From Mytilus galloprovincialis (Eukaryota > Mollusca > Bivalvia > Mytilida > Mytilidae): a DNA stretch of 64,000 bases. The position numbers were made by a program, and so were the translations under genes. This document shows, one piece after another, positions 50,201 to 56,520 of this stretch (position 1 is the first letter of the stretch; each line of letters starts with the position of its first letter). Under the pieces are notes generated by a model that was not told where the DNA came from, searched no databases, and saw only the letters and a program-made list of their open reading frames with translations. The stretch lies in NCBI RefSeq assembly GCF_965363235.1, contig NC_134843.1:2356001-2420000 (forward strand), read 5' to 3'.

Positions 50201-53200
50201 ACGACTGGGGGTGAGAGCATGTAGTTATAGATGTGTATGTGAATTGTGTGTAGGTGTGTTTGTCCTGTATTATCCCTACCTTTGCTGTGTCAGTCATCAA
50301 ACTGAAGAACTCTGACTGGGGGTGAGAGTATGTAGTTATAGATGTGTATGTGAATTGTGTGTAGGTGTGTTTTTCCTGTATTATTCCTACCTTTGCTGTG
50401 TCAGTCATCAAACTGAAGAGCTACGACTGGGGGTGAGAGCATGTAGTTATAGATGTGTATGTGAATTGTGTGTAGGTGTGTTTGTCCTGTATTATCCCTA
50501 CCTTTGCTGTGTCAGTCATCAAACTGAAGAACTCTGACTGGGGGTGAGAGTATGGAGTTATAGATGTGTATGTGAATTGTGTGTATGTGTGTTTGTCCTG
50601 TATTATTCCTACCTTTGCTGTGTCAGTCACCAAACTGAAGAATTCTGACTGTGGAAGTGAGTACATAGTTATAGGTGTGTATGTGTATGATCCATACAAA
50701 GTTTGAAATGGATCCTGTCCCTTAGGTACTACAAAGGCATGTAGATACATTGTTCCATTGTTTCTCACTTTGTACGGTATAGATATATTAACTGTCCTGA
50801 AATATACAAGTTAAAACATCATGCATACGGTCAAATATTGCTCTTCATCAAAGATATAACGCCATACAAACAGTCTCGGTCATATAATTTTCAAAAATAT
50901 AGGGAGACACTATATACATGATATATATATATGCTATATATACATAAAACCTTAACCTTATATACATATATATGATATAGGGATTCTGTGATTACAGGTT
51001 TCACTTTACTATCTTTCATTTAAAGACTGTCATCCATAAAGTTGTTCAGTTAAGATATAACGTAACCAAACCCCATCCCATACATCTCCAAATGTTAATG
51101 CATGAAGCTTGAGGTATGGAAATATGGTCATTAGTTAGTGTTCTTGACACTTGCAATAAAGCTGTTTGATAATGTATGACTTACAAAGTCTGAGTCAAAT
51201 CCAGGCAGAATGGGGACTTCAAATATGTTCTCTGATGTACATTGTTGACAGAATAGTGCCAGGTTCTCTACACATTTAGAACCCTTGCAACAACTTTTTA
51301 TAGAGGTCTTATGGTAAGCTTGTAGCAAGACTAAATTTCTATCCCTATCCAATGTATCCTCATTTTCCAGTGACAATCAGAATTGCATGTCCTTCATCCT
51401 GGTTGTAGGACCTACAGATAAAATTGTTGATATGTTCTTGTCTAGAACATGGATGAAGTATTTGCCACTGGACATAAATCAAACAACAATTAACTAATTT
51501 CAATGTAAGAAAACAAATGATTTTTTTCCCATATATAATAAGGAAATCTTCACTAAGATAACAGTTTTGTTGAAACCATGACACTATAATACCATCTTTA
51601 CCTTAGAAAAGTTCCCTTAATTATGACACTCTTCCAAATTTATTTCATAAAACCAAGATAGGGATCAACGTTTTATAGATTTTACACTTTTTGATGGTAC
51701 ACTTACAATGACGTATTGTGGAGTGGGCTACCAACTTTTTGTTGATTTCGTGGTAAGAGTTTAACCACGAATTCAAATGTTCAAAAGTGCAAAATTTCTT
51801 TCTGCTTGTATCATGTGTATGCAAACTTTTGCAAAACCACAAAATCAAATACTCACATAAATAAATTTTTCTTGGGTCGACGAAAATAAATGAATCCACA
51901 GTACATTGTACTTACTTTTCCACTGTGTCATGGACATCAAATGTAGTATTCATCCAGACAAGTTTTAAATCAGATTCCTTGGCTCCCATTCCTCTTGTAG
52001 ATGTATAAACTTTAATCTGTAATACATAAAAAAAGATAAACAATTCTTCATAAACATGATTAAATCAGATAATAACAAGAGGCTGTCACAACAACAGCAA
52101 ACCGGATTTATTAACATTTATTTGTGTCCTGGCAATATGACAAAAACCATAACTGATGAACGGTGAAAGTGAAAATCGTTAATATCAAATTTGACCTCCA
52201 TTTTGCCATCAGTACCAACATATTAAAATTTGAAAAGCTTAGGTTGAATGGTTCATGAGCATGATGAGTAAATGCAACAACATGAACGGAAACACCATTT
52301 TTCAATCTTTCATAACCATAACTCCTGAACGGTAAAAGTCAAAATCAAAATTATTGAACTTGACCTCCATTTTGTCATCATTCAGTAACAAGTTACTAAC
52401 AACATATTGAAATTTGAAAAGCTTTGGTGGAACAGTTCACAAGTAAATGCATGGACACGACTGGAAACACCATTTTTAAATCTTTCAAGAACCATAACTC
52501 CTGAACGGTAAAATTCAAAATCATCATTATTGAACTCGACCTCCAATTTGTCATCAGTAACAACATATTAAAATTTGAAAAGCTTTGGTGGAACAGTTCA
52601 TGTGTAAATGCACTGACACGACTTGAAACACCATTTTTCAATCTTTCAAGAACCATAACTCCTGAACGGTACAAGTCAAAATCGTCATTATTGAACTTGA
52701 CCTTCATTTTATTGTCAATAGCAACATATTAAAATTTTAAAAGCTTTGGTTGAGCAGTTCATAAGTAAATGCACAGACAACATTTGGTTGTTGGCCGCCA
52801 GACAGCCATAAATCCCCAAATCTATAACCGACATTTTTTCACAAAAATCCGGTTAAAAATTCTACATAATAAAATTGAGAATGGAAATGGGGAATGTGTC
52901 AAAGAGACATCACCCAACCAAAGAGCAGAAAACAGCTGAAGGTCACCAATGGGTCTGCAATACAGCGAGAAAATCATGCACCTATGGCATGCTTCAGCAG
53001 TAAAAATGTATAGATAGAGGTTATTTATTTCACATCAGCATTGACATACATGACTGATAAATAAGGGGCAACAATTCTATATTATGGATAAAAAAGGACT
53101 GAATCTCTTCATAAGCATGAATAAACAAGGGACTAATATTCTACATAAACATGGGTACATAAAGGACTTTAATTCTACATAAACATGGATAAACCAAGCG

Positions 53201-54025
53201 CTAAAATTCTAAGTCAGATTTTTTCACTACTTACTTTTCTTATTCATAAAACTTAACATGACAAAGACTCCAGGCTGAAAGTCTGATGATTGTTTTCTTC
53301 TATTAAATATCTACATGATCTACATGGGAATTAATAAAACACAAGTTCACACAGAACCATGTTAACAAATCTCTTTAATTAAACATTGAATTGTATTGTT
53401 TTATCAAAACTTGTCTTAAGGATGTACTTAGGTGAGGTTAGGTGAAAATTAATAAATAAAGAATTTAAAATTGATACTTTAAGCCGGTAGAGCATCCGTT
53501 AGGGATAAACATAAGCTAAAAATATTGATAGGTCATGGACCTCCTTTTCGAGATATTTGAGATTTAAATTATGGCGGGAAAAACTTGTCTTAATTCAAAC
53601 TTCCATTATTTTGAAATGTGATCTATAACTTTGGTTCAGATTGCCTTCAGATGATGCTATGCTTTAAGCAGTGGTTAAAAAAAATGATAAATAAAATAAC
53701 AAAAATACCAAACTACAAATAAAATTCTAAACGGAAAGTCCTTAAGTAAATGACAAAATCATAAGCTCAAACAAGTAAAACGAATCGATAACTACTGTCA
53801 TATTCCTGACTTTGTACAGGCATTTTCTTATGTAGAAAACAGTGGATTAAGTTACAAGTTACTTACTTCTAATTTTGGTTCTGGTTTCCGATCTAAGTAT
53901 GATGGTATACAAGATTTTGAATCTTTACATGGTGTTGGGAAGAATATACCAACTATAACCCACATGGAATGTGCTATGTAAGCTAGAAATATGACTGAAA
54001 CAATGGCAGTAAATGATGGCTTCAT
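29130..54025 (-). CDS. CLPTM1L: CLPTM1L: ER multipass membrane protein, complete 17-exon gene (525 aa)
   Basis: The orthologue of animal CLPTM1L (CRR9), an ER membrane protein reported to act in GPI-anchor biosynthesis as a glucosaminylated-phosphoinositide scramblase. Exons (transcript order): 54025-53867, 52016-51916, 50796-50613, 48900-48779, 48346-48274, 47018-46901, 46564-46470, 44262-44178, 42783-42680, 41684-41619, 40382-40332, 35890-35808, 34909-34875, 32347-32292, 31850-31806, 31452-31337, 29214-29130. Every join is GT-AG, and the phases give one frame of 525 residues (the human protein is 538). An N-terminal membrane segment (about 6-28) precedes a lumenal domain with sequons at N90 and N100. 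Further hydrophobic segments lie near 270-292, 316-347, 390-410, 424-444 and 461-476. Landmarks: [63 protein letters not shown]. Oddity: exons 3, 8 and 9 are each followed by tandem copies of their own 3' end and splice donor. The orthology is very secure. Confidence 0.96.
29279..29505 (-). repeat. 5'-truncated retroelement 3' fragment in CLPTM1L intron 16
   Basis: Runs from 'ataaaattgagaatggaaat' to 'aagaaactaaaattaaaata'. Its reverse complement matches 54640-54880 ('ggggccagctgaaggacgcc', 'cactgaactagtatat'). Confidence 0.7.
29598..31226 (-). mobile_element. Hairpin-ended element with a 166-bp tandem interior, in CLPTM1L intron 16
   Basis: On the minus strand it starts at about 31226 with 'ctagaggctctcaagaacct' and 'tcgctcacct', and ends at 29598 with 'ccaggtgagct'. 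The interior is about eight copies of a 166-bp unit ('ggaatgaaaccaaacatggc', 'caagatggccgccagc', 'gacttagtttaacatagg'). Repeating 62-residue frames on the minus strand come from this array and are not genes. Confidence 0.75.
31337..31452 (-). CDS. CLPTM1L: CLPTM1L exon 16
   Basis: Residues 460-497 plus two bases of Trp498 ([20 protein letters not shown], then [18 protein letters not shown]). Acceptor atatttcag, donor gtaagt. Confidence 0.96.
31806..31850 (-). CDS. CLPTM1L: CLPTM1L exon 15 (45 nt)
   Basis: Residues 445-459, [15 protein letters not shown]; vertebrates have [15 protein letters not shown]. Acceptor ccatttcag, donor gtaaat, phases 0 and 0. Confidence 0.96.
32292..32347 (-). CDS. 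CLPTM1L: CLPTM1L exon 14
   Basis: Completes Gly426 and encodes [18 protein letters not shown] (427-444), nearly identical to vertebrates. Acceptor tttttttag, donor gtaagt. Confidence 0.96.
32348..34359. other. CLPTM1L intron 13, mostly unrecognised
   Basis: AT-rich intron DNA. About 33690-34035 resembles, in rearranged form, the element at 53416-53745 (shared 'gatgtccttaggtgagg' and 'cctatcaatatttttggctt'). No further exons are needed here, because the exon 13 to 14 join is in frame. Confidence 0.5.
34360..34795 (+). repeat. Dispersed mussel repeat, near full-length, in CLPTM1L intron 13
   Basis: The reverse complement order of 5815-6182: 'ttatgttgtactgttctacc', 'caagtcaggagcctgtaatt', 'gttttctcgtttgaattgtt', 'ggccgtacggtgacctatag', 'ctcattggcaatcatacca'. 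Confidence 0.75.
34875..34909 (-). CDS. CLPTM1L: CLPTM1L exon 13 (35-nt micro-exon)
   Basis: Completes codon 414 and encodes [11 protein letters not shown] plus one base of the next Gly; the human protein has WYSWLINSFVNG. Acceptor tttttcag, donor gtaagt. A dispersed repeat copy ends about 80 bp away (34360-34795). Confidence 0.93.
35505..35725 (+). repeat. Dispersed repeat fragment in CLPTM1L intron 12
   Basis: 'gggccctttatagcttgctg', 'tgactaggatggagtgttgt' and 'ttggcactcaaaccacatct' match the plus-strand half of 25665-25985. Confidence 0.6.
35808..35890 (-). CDS. CLPTM1L: CLPTM1L exon 12
   Basis: Residues 387-413 plus two bases ([20 protein letters not shown], then LFYVPHK). Membrane segment. 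Acceptor ttttacag, donor gtaaat. Confidence 0.95.
36148..36516 (+). mobile_element. 5' part of an older hairpin-ended element, split by a nested copy
   Basis: Begins 'cttgaggctctttagagcct' and runs through part of the internal unit to 'ataataacaaaa'. Its continuation resumes at 39276 after the nested element. The split point falls inside the conserved string 'aataaccaaaaacagcaaaa'. Confidence 0.75.
36517..39271 (+). mobile_element. Hairpin-ended element with about five 0.5-kb tandem units, nested in CLPTM1L intron 11
   Basis: Starts 'ctagaggctctaaagagcct' and ends in 'ggcccttcgggcc' plus 'aggtgagct'. Inside are about five units of roughly 500 bp, each with 'gccatcttggttgg', 'actagataccccaa', 'gaggagaagatttttgtaaa' and 'ggggcagcaacccaacaacc'. 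Units from about 37560 to 39000 are almost identical, so their amplification is recent. AAAA occurs on both sides (36513-36516 and 39272-39275). Confidence 0.8.
39276..40176 (+). mobile_element. 3' part of the older hairpin-ended element
   Basis: Resumes with 'ccggcaaaatttccacaaaa' and continues through two diverged units to a degraded 3' hairpin ('gctcacttggccctttgg', then 'ttgagct'). Joined to 36148-36516 it gives one continuous element. Confidence 0.7.
40332..40382 (-). CDS. CLPTM1L: CLPTM1L exon 11
   Basis: Residues 370-386 ([17 protein letters not shown]), an acidic stretch like SESERKTEEYDTQ in the human protein. Acceptor cattttag, donor gtaaga, 51 nt, phases 0 and 0. Confidence 0.9.
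40532..41411. mobile_element. Pogo/Tigger-like MITE (880 bp) in CLPTM1L intron 10
   Basis: The left end CAGTCAAACCTGATTAAACC and the right end (read inward) CAGTAAAACCTGTATAAACC are inverted copies. The dinucleotide TA lies on both sides (40530-40531 and 41412-41413). CAGT-type ends with a TA duplication are typical of pogo-like Tc1/mariner elements. No transposase frame is present. Confidence 0.75.
41619..41684 (-). CDS. CLPTM1L: CLPTM1L exon 10
   Basis: Residues 348-369 ([17 protein letters not shown]...); matches LWKVKKALKM of the family. Acceptor ttttgtag, donor gtaagt, phases 0 and 0. Confidence 0.94.
42050..42679 (-). repeat. Tandem array of CLPTM1L exon 9 end plus splice donor (71-bp unit)
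   Basis: Read on the minus strand, each unit holds the last 59 or so bases of exon 9 (encoding [17 protein letters not shown]), then the donor (gtaggt in most, gtaagt in one, gtcggt in one) and about 12 intron bases. Eight clean copies plus one degenerate copy follow the native exon. The unit start 'gtgatcagg' is present both in the exon and 12 bases into the intron, so the duplication joint shows microhomology. Confidence 0.95.
42680..42783 (-). CDS. CLPTM1L: CLPTM1L exon 9
   Basis: Completes codon 313 and encodes 314-347 ([17 protein letters not shown], then [17 protein letters not shown]). Acceptor atttcag, donor gtaagt. The last 59 or so bases plus the donor are repeated in the array at 42050-42679. 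This copy is the functional one because only it carries the unique upstream half. Confidence 0.95.
43284..44177 (-). repeat. Tandem array of CLPTM1L exon 8 plus splice donor (82-83-bp unit)
   Basis: Eleven further copies of 'ctggcctttaagaatgatat' to 'gtctacaagggcag' followed by gttagt and a few intron bases. The exon's 'gattttctggcc' recurs directly after 'gttagta' in the intron, which is the repeat joint. The unit is not a multiple of three. The copy nearest the array's far end is shorter (53 bp spacing). Confidence 0.95.
44178..44262 (-). CDS. CLPTM1L: CLPTM1L exon 8
   Basis: Residues 285-312 plus one base ([19 protein letters not shown], then TMVGLSTRA). Acceptor ctcatttcag, donor gttagt. 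All but the first 13 or so bases, plus the donor, recur eleven more times in the array at 43284-44177. A 54-bp direct duplication lies just outside the acceptor (44276-44383). Confidence 0.95.
44276..44383. repeat. 54-bp direct duplication next to the exon 8 acceptor
   Basis: 'aataaacaataaacagatgc' to 'aagaatgcatgtc' occurs twice in a row, identical, starting about 14 bases into intron 7 from the exon 8 acceptor. Confidence 0.9.
44600..46010 (-). mobile_element. 5'-truncated LINE (non-LTR reverse transcriptase) in CLPTM1L intron 7
   Basis: Minus-strand frame 46008-45253 encodes reverse transcriptase: [17 protein letters not shown] (fingers), [11 protein letters not shown] (palm motif A), [18 protein letters not shown] (motif B), FADDHT (catalytic FADD box) and KTEFILFG. 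After one in-frame TGA at about 45252 the same frame continues (45249-44692) with the LINE C-terminal region ([31 protein letters not shown]). A frameshift near 44740 moves the conserved GPKLWNEL into another frame. The endonuclease and most 5' sequence are missing. Dead copy, in the same orientation as the host gene. Confidence 0.92.
46470..46564 (-). CDS. CLPTM1L: CLPTM1L exon 7
   Basis: Completes codon 253 and encodes 254-284 ([17 protein letters not shown]..., then the start of a membrane segment ending FAVSAFH). Acceptor catttcag, donor gtaagt, exit phase 0. Confidence 0.95.
46785..46885 (+). repeat. Dispersed repeat 3' fragment
   Basis: 'tttgacctataatgattta' to 'ctcatttgcactcatgccac' matches the 3' end of the family at 25665-25985; it ends about 16 bp from CLPTM1L exon 6. 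Confidence 0.6.
46901..47018 (-). CDS. CLPTM1L: CLPTM1L exon 6
   Basis: Residues 214-252 plus one base ([19 protein letters not shown], then [12 protein letters not shown]). Matches LPLTVSYDKVSLGRLRFW. Acceptor ctttcag, donor gtaatt. A fragment of a dispersed repeat lies immediately downstream (46785-46885). Confidence 0.94.
47265..47455 (+). repeat. Dispersed repeat in CLPTM1L intron 5
   Basis: 'caaagtttcaagttaattgg' followed by 'caggacagacggagggatgt' has the layout of a known molluscan interspersed repeat. It resembles the 49310-49440 unit in its 'acagacggac' tail. Recognised from memory only. Confidence 0.4.
47617..48215. mobile_element. TTAA-flanked inverted-repeat element (piggyBac-like MITE) in CLPTM1L intron 5
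   Basis: Ends GGGCATACGATACAGTT are inverted at 47621 and 48211. TTAA lies at 47617-47620 and 48212-48215, the target used by piggyBac transposons. The interior is non-coding. Confidence 0.75.
48274..48346 (-). CDS. CLPTM1L: CLPTM1L exon 5
   Basis: Completes codon 189 and encodes 190-213 ([16 protein letters not shown]...), matching YLPILFIDQL of the family. Acceptor tttacag, donor gtgagt, exit phase 0. Confidence 0.94.
48779..48900 (-). CDS. CLPTM1L: CLPTM1L exon 4
   Basis: Residues 149-188 plus two bases of 189; contains [13 protein letters not shown], the counterpart of LALNVMADNFVFD in the human protein. Acceptor ccatttcag, donor gtaaat. The phase 0 entry fits the exon 3 donor at 50612. 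Confidence 0.94.
48965..49440 (+). repeat. Diverged tandem repeat (two to three units of about 180 bp)
   Basis: Each unit carries 'caaagtttcatgaaattctg', 'gtgtggtttcagagga' and 'tcctagaaa'. The last unit ends with 'gaacagacagacggaccgg'. Confidence 0.65.
49490..50612 (-). repeat. Tandem array of CLPTM1L exon 3 end plus splice donor (about 111-bp unit)
   Basis: Read on the minus strand, each unit holds about 67 bases from the exon 3 end, a donor (gtaggg or gtagga; gttggg in the last) and about 40 intron bases rich in 'cacctacacac'. Ten copies follow the native exon. Two versions alternate: one reads [16 protein letters not shown], the other has TAG after SHPQS. Long open frames on both strands across this region are artefacts of the 111-bp period. 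Confidence 0.95.
50613..50796 (-). CDS. CLPTM1L: CLPTM1L exon 3
   Basis: Completes codon 87 and encodes 88-148, including the conserved [12 protein letters not shown] with sequons N-I-S (90) and N-G-T (100). Acceptor atatttcag, donor gtagga. The last 67 or so bases plus the donor are repeated downstream as the 111-bp array at 49490-50612. Confidence 0.93.
50797..51915. other. CLPTM1L intron 2, unrecognised
   Basis: Contains two minus-strand frames of 74-84 codons with cysteines (around 51131-51376) but no consistent splice sites. The exon 2 to 3 join is already in frame without them. A small AT-repeat-rich patch lies at 50910-50980. Confidence 0.45.
51916..52016 (-). CDS. CLPTM1L: CLPTM1L exon 2
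   Basis: Residues 54-86 plus two bases of codon 87 ([11 protein letters not shown]...). Acceptor ttacag and donor gtaag. Matches the lumenal domain start of the family (VYTTTR in the human protein). Confidence 0.93.
52078..52857 (-). repeat. Tandem repeat block in CLPTM1L intron 1 (four units of about 165 bp)
   Basis: Each unit carries 'accataactcctgaacggta', 'tgaacttgacctccatttt', 'atattaaaatttgaaaagct' and 'gaaacaccatttttcaatc'. The block is bracketed by 'aaaccggattt' at the left and 'aaaatccggtt' at the right, an inverted pair, so it may be an element with a tandem interior. Confidence 0.7.
52866..52992 (-). repeat. 5'-truncated retroelement 3' fragment in CLPTM1L intron 1
   Basis: 'ataaaattgagaatggaaat' to 'ggcatgcttcagc', the same fixed end as at 29279 and 17988. 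Confidence 0.65.
53416..53745. mobile_element. Possible TTAA-flanked MITE in CLPTM1L intron 1
   Basis: TTAA followed by 'ggatgtacttaggtgagg' on the left, and 'ggaaagtcc' then TTAA on the right. The inverted match is short. Related pieces occur at 33690-34035 and near 55070 ('acctgagtacatccttaa'). Confidence 0.45.
53867..54025 (-). CDS. CLPTM1L: CLPTM1L exon 1 (coding)
   Basis: Residues 1-53, starting [11 protein letters not shown]; it holds the first membrane segment and a conserved Cys pair (TPC, SC). It ends at gtaagt, phase 0. The ATG at 54025 aligns with the family start. A good acceptor (tattttatttcag) lies just upstream, with AG at 54057-54056, and the frame is open to it, so this exon may be internal with a separate 5' UTR exon further upstream. 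Confidence 0.92.
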
Positions 54026-54045
54026 TTTGGATTTCTGTGAGTTAA

Positions 54046-54905
54046 ATGGTGGTTTCTGAAATAAAATATGTATGCAGACTTCTTATACGTTCAGGTATTT
54101 CACATCCAATTTTTCATGGAAATATTCTTTATAAAGCACAAAGGTGTCAGTATTCACCTCAAAAACTAACAAAACCTTTGAATAGACTTATTAAAAAGGG
54201 ATATAGTTACGATACTGTTGTCAGGTCATTAAAGATTGCATATTTTGGCGTTAATATTGATTCACTTATAGGGTCTTTGCATCGGAACTAAACACATTTA
54301 TTCAAAAACCAGTTGTTGGCATGACACGGGTTACGTTCTTCTCATATATGTTATGATGGTATGATACTAAACCCCTAACGGGAAGGATTGTGCCTGATGT
54401 TCATATGATGAAATCATAATCTTTCAGTCAGTTTAATTGAAGTCTGGATCTGGCATGTCAGTTAACTGCTAGTAGTCTGTTGTTATTTATGTATTATTGT
54501 CATTTTGTTTATTTTCTTTGGTTACATCTTCTGACATCAGACTGGGACTTCTCTTGGACTGAATTTTAATGTGCGTATTGTTATGCGTTTACTTTTCTAC
54601 TTTGGCTAGAGGTATAGGGGGAGGGAAGAGATCTCACAAACATGTTTAACCCCACCGCATTTTTGCGCCTGTCCCAAGTCAGGAGCCTCTGGCCTTTGTA
54701 AGTCTTGTATTATTTTAATTTTAGTTTCTTGTGTACAATTTGGAAATTAGTATGGCGTTCATTATCACTGAACTAGTATATATTTGTTTAGGGGCCAGCT
54801 GAAGGACGCCTCCGGGTGCGGGAATTTCTCGCTACATTGAAGACCTGTTGGTGACCTTCTACTGTTGTTTTTTTCTATGGTCGGGTTGTTGTCTCTTTTA
54901 TTTAG
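54046..54905 (+). mobile_element. 3' end of a retroelement, abutting CLPTM1L exon 1
   Basis: A plus-strand frame to 54291 reads RSGISHPIFHGNILYK and LIKKGYSYDTVVRSLKIAYFG. It weakly resembles the C-terminus of retroelement proteins that I recall from bivalves. After the stop comes a long untranslated stretch; from about 54590 to 54900 ('caagtcaggagcctctggcc', 'ggggccagctgaaggacgcc', 'gaagacctgttggtgacctt') it is the complement of the fragments at 17988, 29279 and 52866. The coding assignment is tentative; the repeat identity is firm. Confidence 0.55.
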
Positions 54906-55184
54906 TTCTTCAAAGCTACATTGTATCAATCAAATTATTTTGTTCAATATTCAACATGTTCAATACTTTTTAGGTTAGGGGAAAATCAGATTTTTTTTGT
55001 TTCTCTGCATCATGTGCATTCTAGGAAAAAACTCAAGAAGTCCCAACATCTGACAAAAATTCATAAACATGACCTGAGTACATCCTTAACATTCAGTGGC
55101 AAATATTTCATGTCTAATACAGGACTAAAAAACGTTAGCGATATACAATAGGTACATTGTAGGTCTTGTAATAGAAGTCACCCA

Positions 55185-55380
55185 GTATGATTGATTGATT
55201 TTTGGTGTTTTAACACCACTTTTAAGAGCCACTTTTTTGGGGCTATTTAAGTTGGTCAGTTTTCAAGGGGGGGTGTAAGACGGAGTGTACGGTGAAAGCC
55301 ACTGGCCTTTGATAGGAAAACTGACAATCCTAGTCAATTAAAATTTGAGTAGAGTGTTGACTGGCTAGTGGTTACAATAG
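55185..55380 (+). repeat. Molluscan SINE-like dispersed repeat
   Basis: 'ttgattgatttttggtgttt', 'gtgaaagccactggcctttg', 'aggaaaactgacaatcctag' and 'gactggctagtggttac' match the layout of a SINE-like repeat that I recognise from molluscan genomes. No RNA polymerase III promoter boxes could be fixed. Confidence 0.5.
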
Positions 55381-55941
55381 TAGAACTACTTAGACCCTCA
55401 CCCAATTTGAAGGTACAACATGTACAATGTATGTTGGCATAATGTTGCACTTTCAAACTTGACCAATACTCAACGCTTTCGGTGGGTGCAAAAAACAGAG
55501 TAATTTTGTAAGATAAACCAAAAATATACAAGCAAGTATAAAGTATGATAGAAAAAAAAATAATAATGCAAAACTATGAAAAGGGGTGGGGGTGGGGTGG
55601 GGGTGCTCCATTTTATTTTCGTTCATCTGGTATGGGCATGATGAGGGTATATCGGATAGGAACAGAAATTTTGACTTGAAACAGGCCACCTACAAATCAT
55701 GAAAGTGTTGATGTAAGGTTATTAAGACACCCTCTTTGAATGAGGGATCAGATTTGAGTGACCAGATATAAAGGCTACTGAAAAAGGGCCTCATAGAAAA
55801 ATAAATTAGTGATTGGTGCATTTTTACATATATCCTGTCAAATGTTTTACTTTTCAGATTTCATAAATGATCTACATAAAGGCTGTCTAAGATGCAAATG
55901 TAAACTTTGACATTCAAAACTGTAAAATGTGTAAACAAATC

Positions 55942-55964
55942 ATTGGCCACTCAATCCCGGAAGT
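55942..55964. promoter_or_regulatory. Candidate TATA-less promoter motifs (inverted CCAAT and ETS site)
   Basis: ATTGG at 55942-55946 and CCGGAAGT at 55957-55964 sit close together in otherwise AT-rich DNA, as in housekeeping promoters. They could serve CLPTM1L (minus strand) if its 5' UTR is split, as the acceptor at 54057-54056 suggests. No first exon could be proven. Confidence 0.22.
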
Positions 55965-55980
55965 AAATTTAGAAATTAAA

Positions 55981-56520
55981 TTATTATCTAAATTGAGTCT
56001 TCGGATCCGATACTGTAGTGCTAAAACAATGAGTGTAAGTTTCGAGAACATGTTATCCCTTTTATAAATTATAAAATGTTTTAATCAGGATACATTTTGA
56101 CTAGAGGGTCTATAAAAACTCAACTTGTTGAATTTCTAACTATATTTCACATTTTTTTTGTCATTGTTTTGAAAAAAAGTGGATGTCCAACAACTTTATC
56201 ATAATAGATGATAGAAGATTGGAAAATAACTTTAAATCGAATTTAATATAATCTTTTGGAAAGCAAGTTATTTAAAACAGCTTGCATGTTACTGGACAGC
56301 TGGTTATATTTTCAGTTATTGGCAATCAGCGTCTTAAAATGATTGTCGCGGCAAGCGTAACAATGACGGCTGTCGGTAATGTGTTTGTGTACATCCATCT
56401 TCTTTCTATATTGGGCATATAACTGAGAAGAAAGATGATAGGGAACTTCAGGGACAACAAGGATATCCTTTAAAATAAATCCGCACCTCTACGATGTCTA
56501 CACACATCATAGATATGTAA
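55981..56520. other. Intergenic; slightly CpG-richer patch
   Basis: Around 56330-56400 ('attgtcgcggcaagcgtaac') CpG is denser than its surroundings; it may be promoter-proximal. A 27-codon hydrophobic frame there is too short to call. Confidence 0.3.

Noticed and set aside
49491..50768. Several long frames on both strands with repeating peptide patterns
   Set aside because: They arise from the 111-bp period of the exon 3 array. Only the minus-strand part from 50613 is native exon.
51131..51376. 81-residue minus-strand frame with a Cys cluster in CLPTM1L intron 2
   Set aside because: Exons 2 and 3 already join in frame across it, the family has nothing at this point, and no acceptor-donor pair brackets it.
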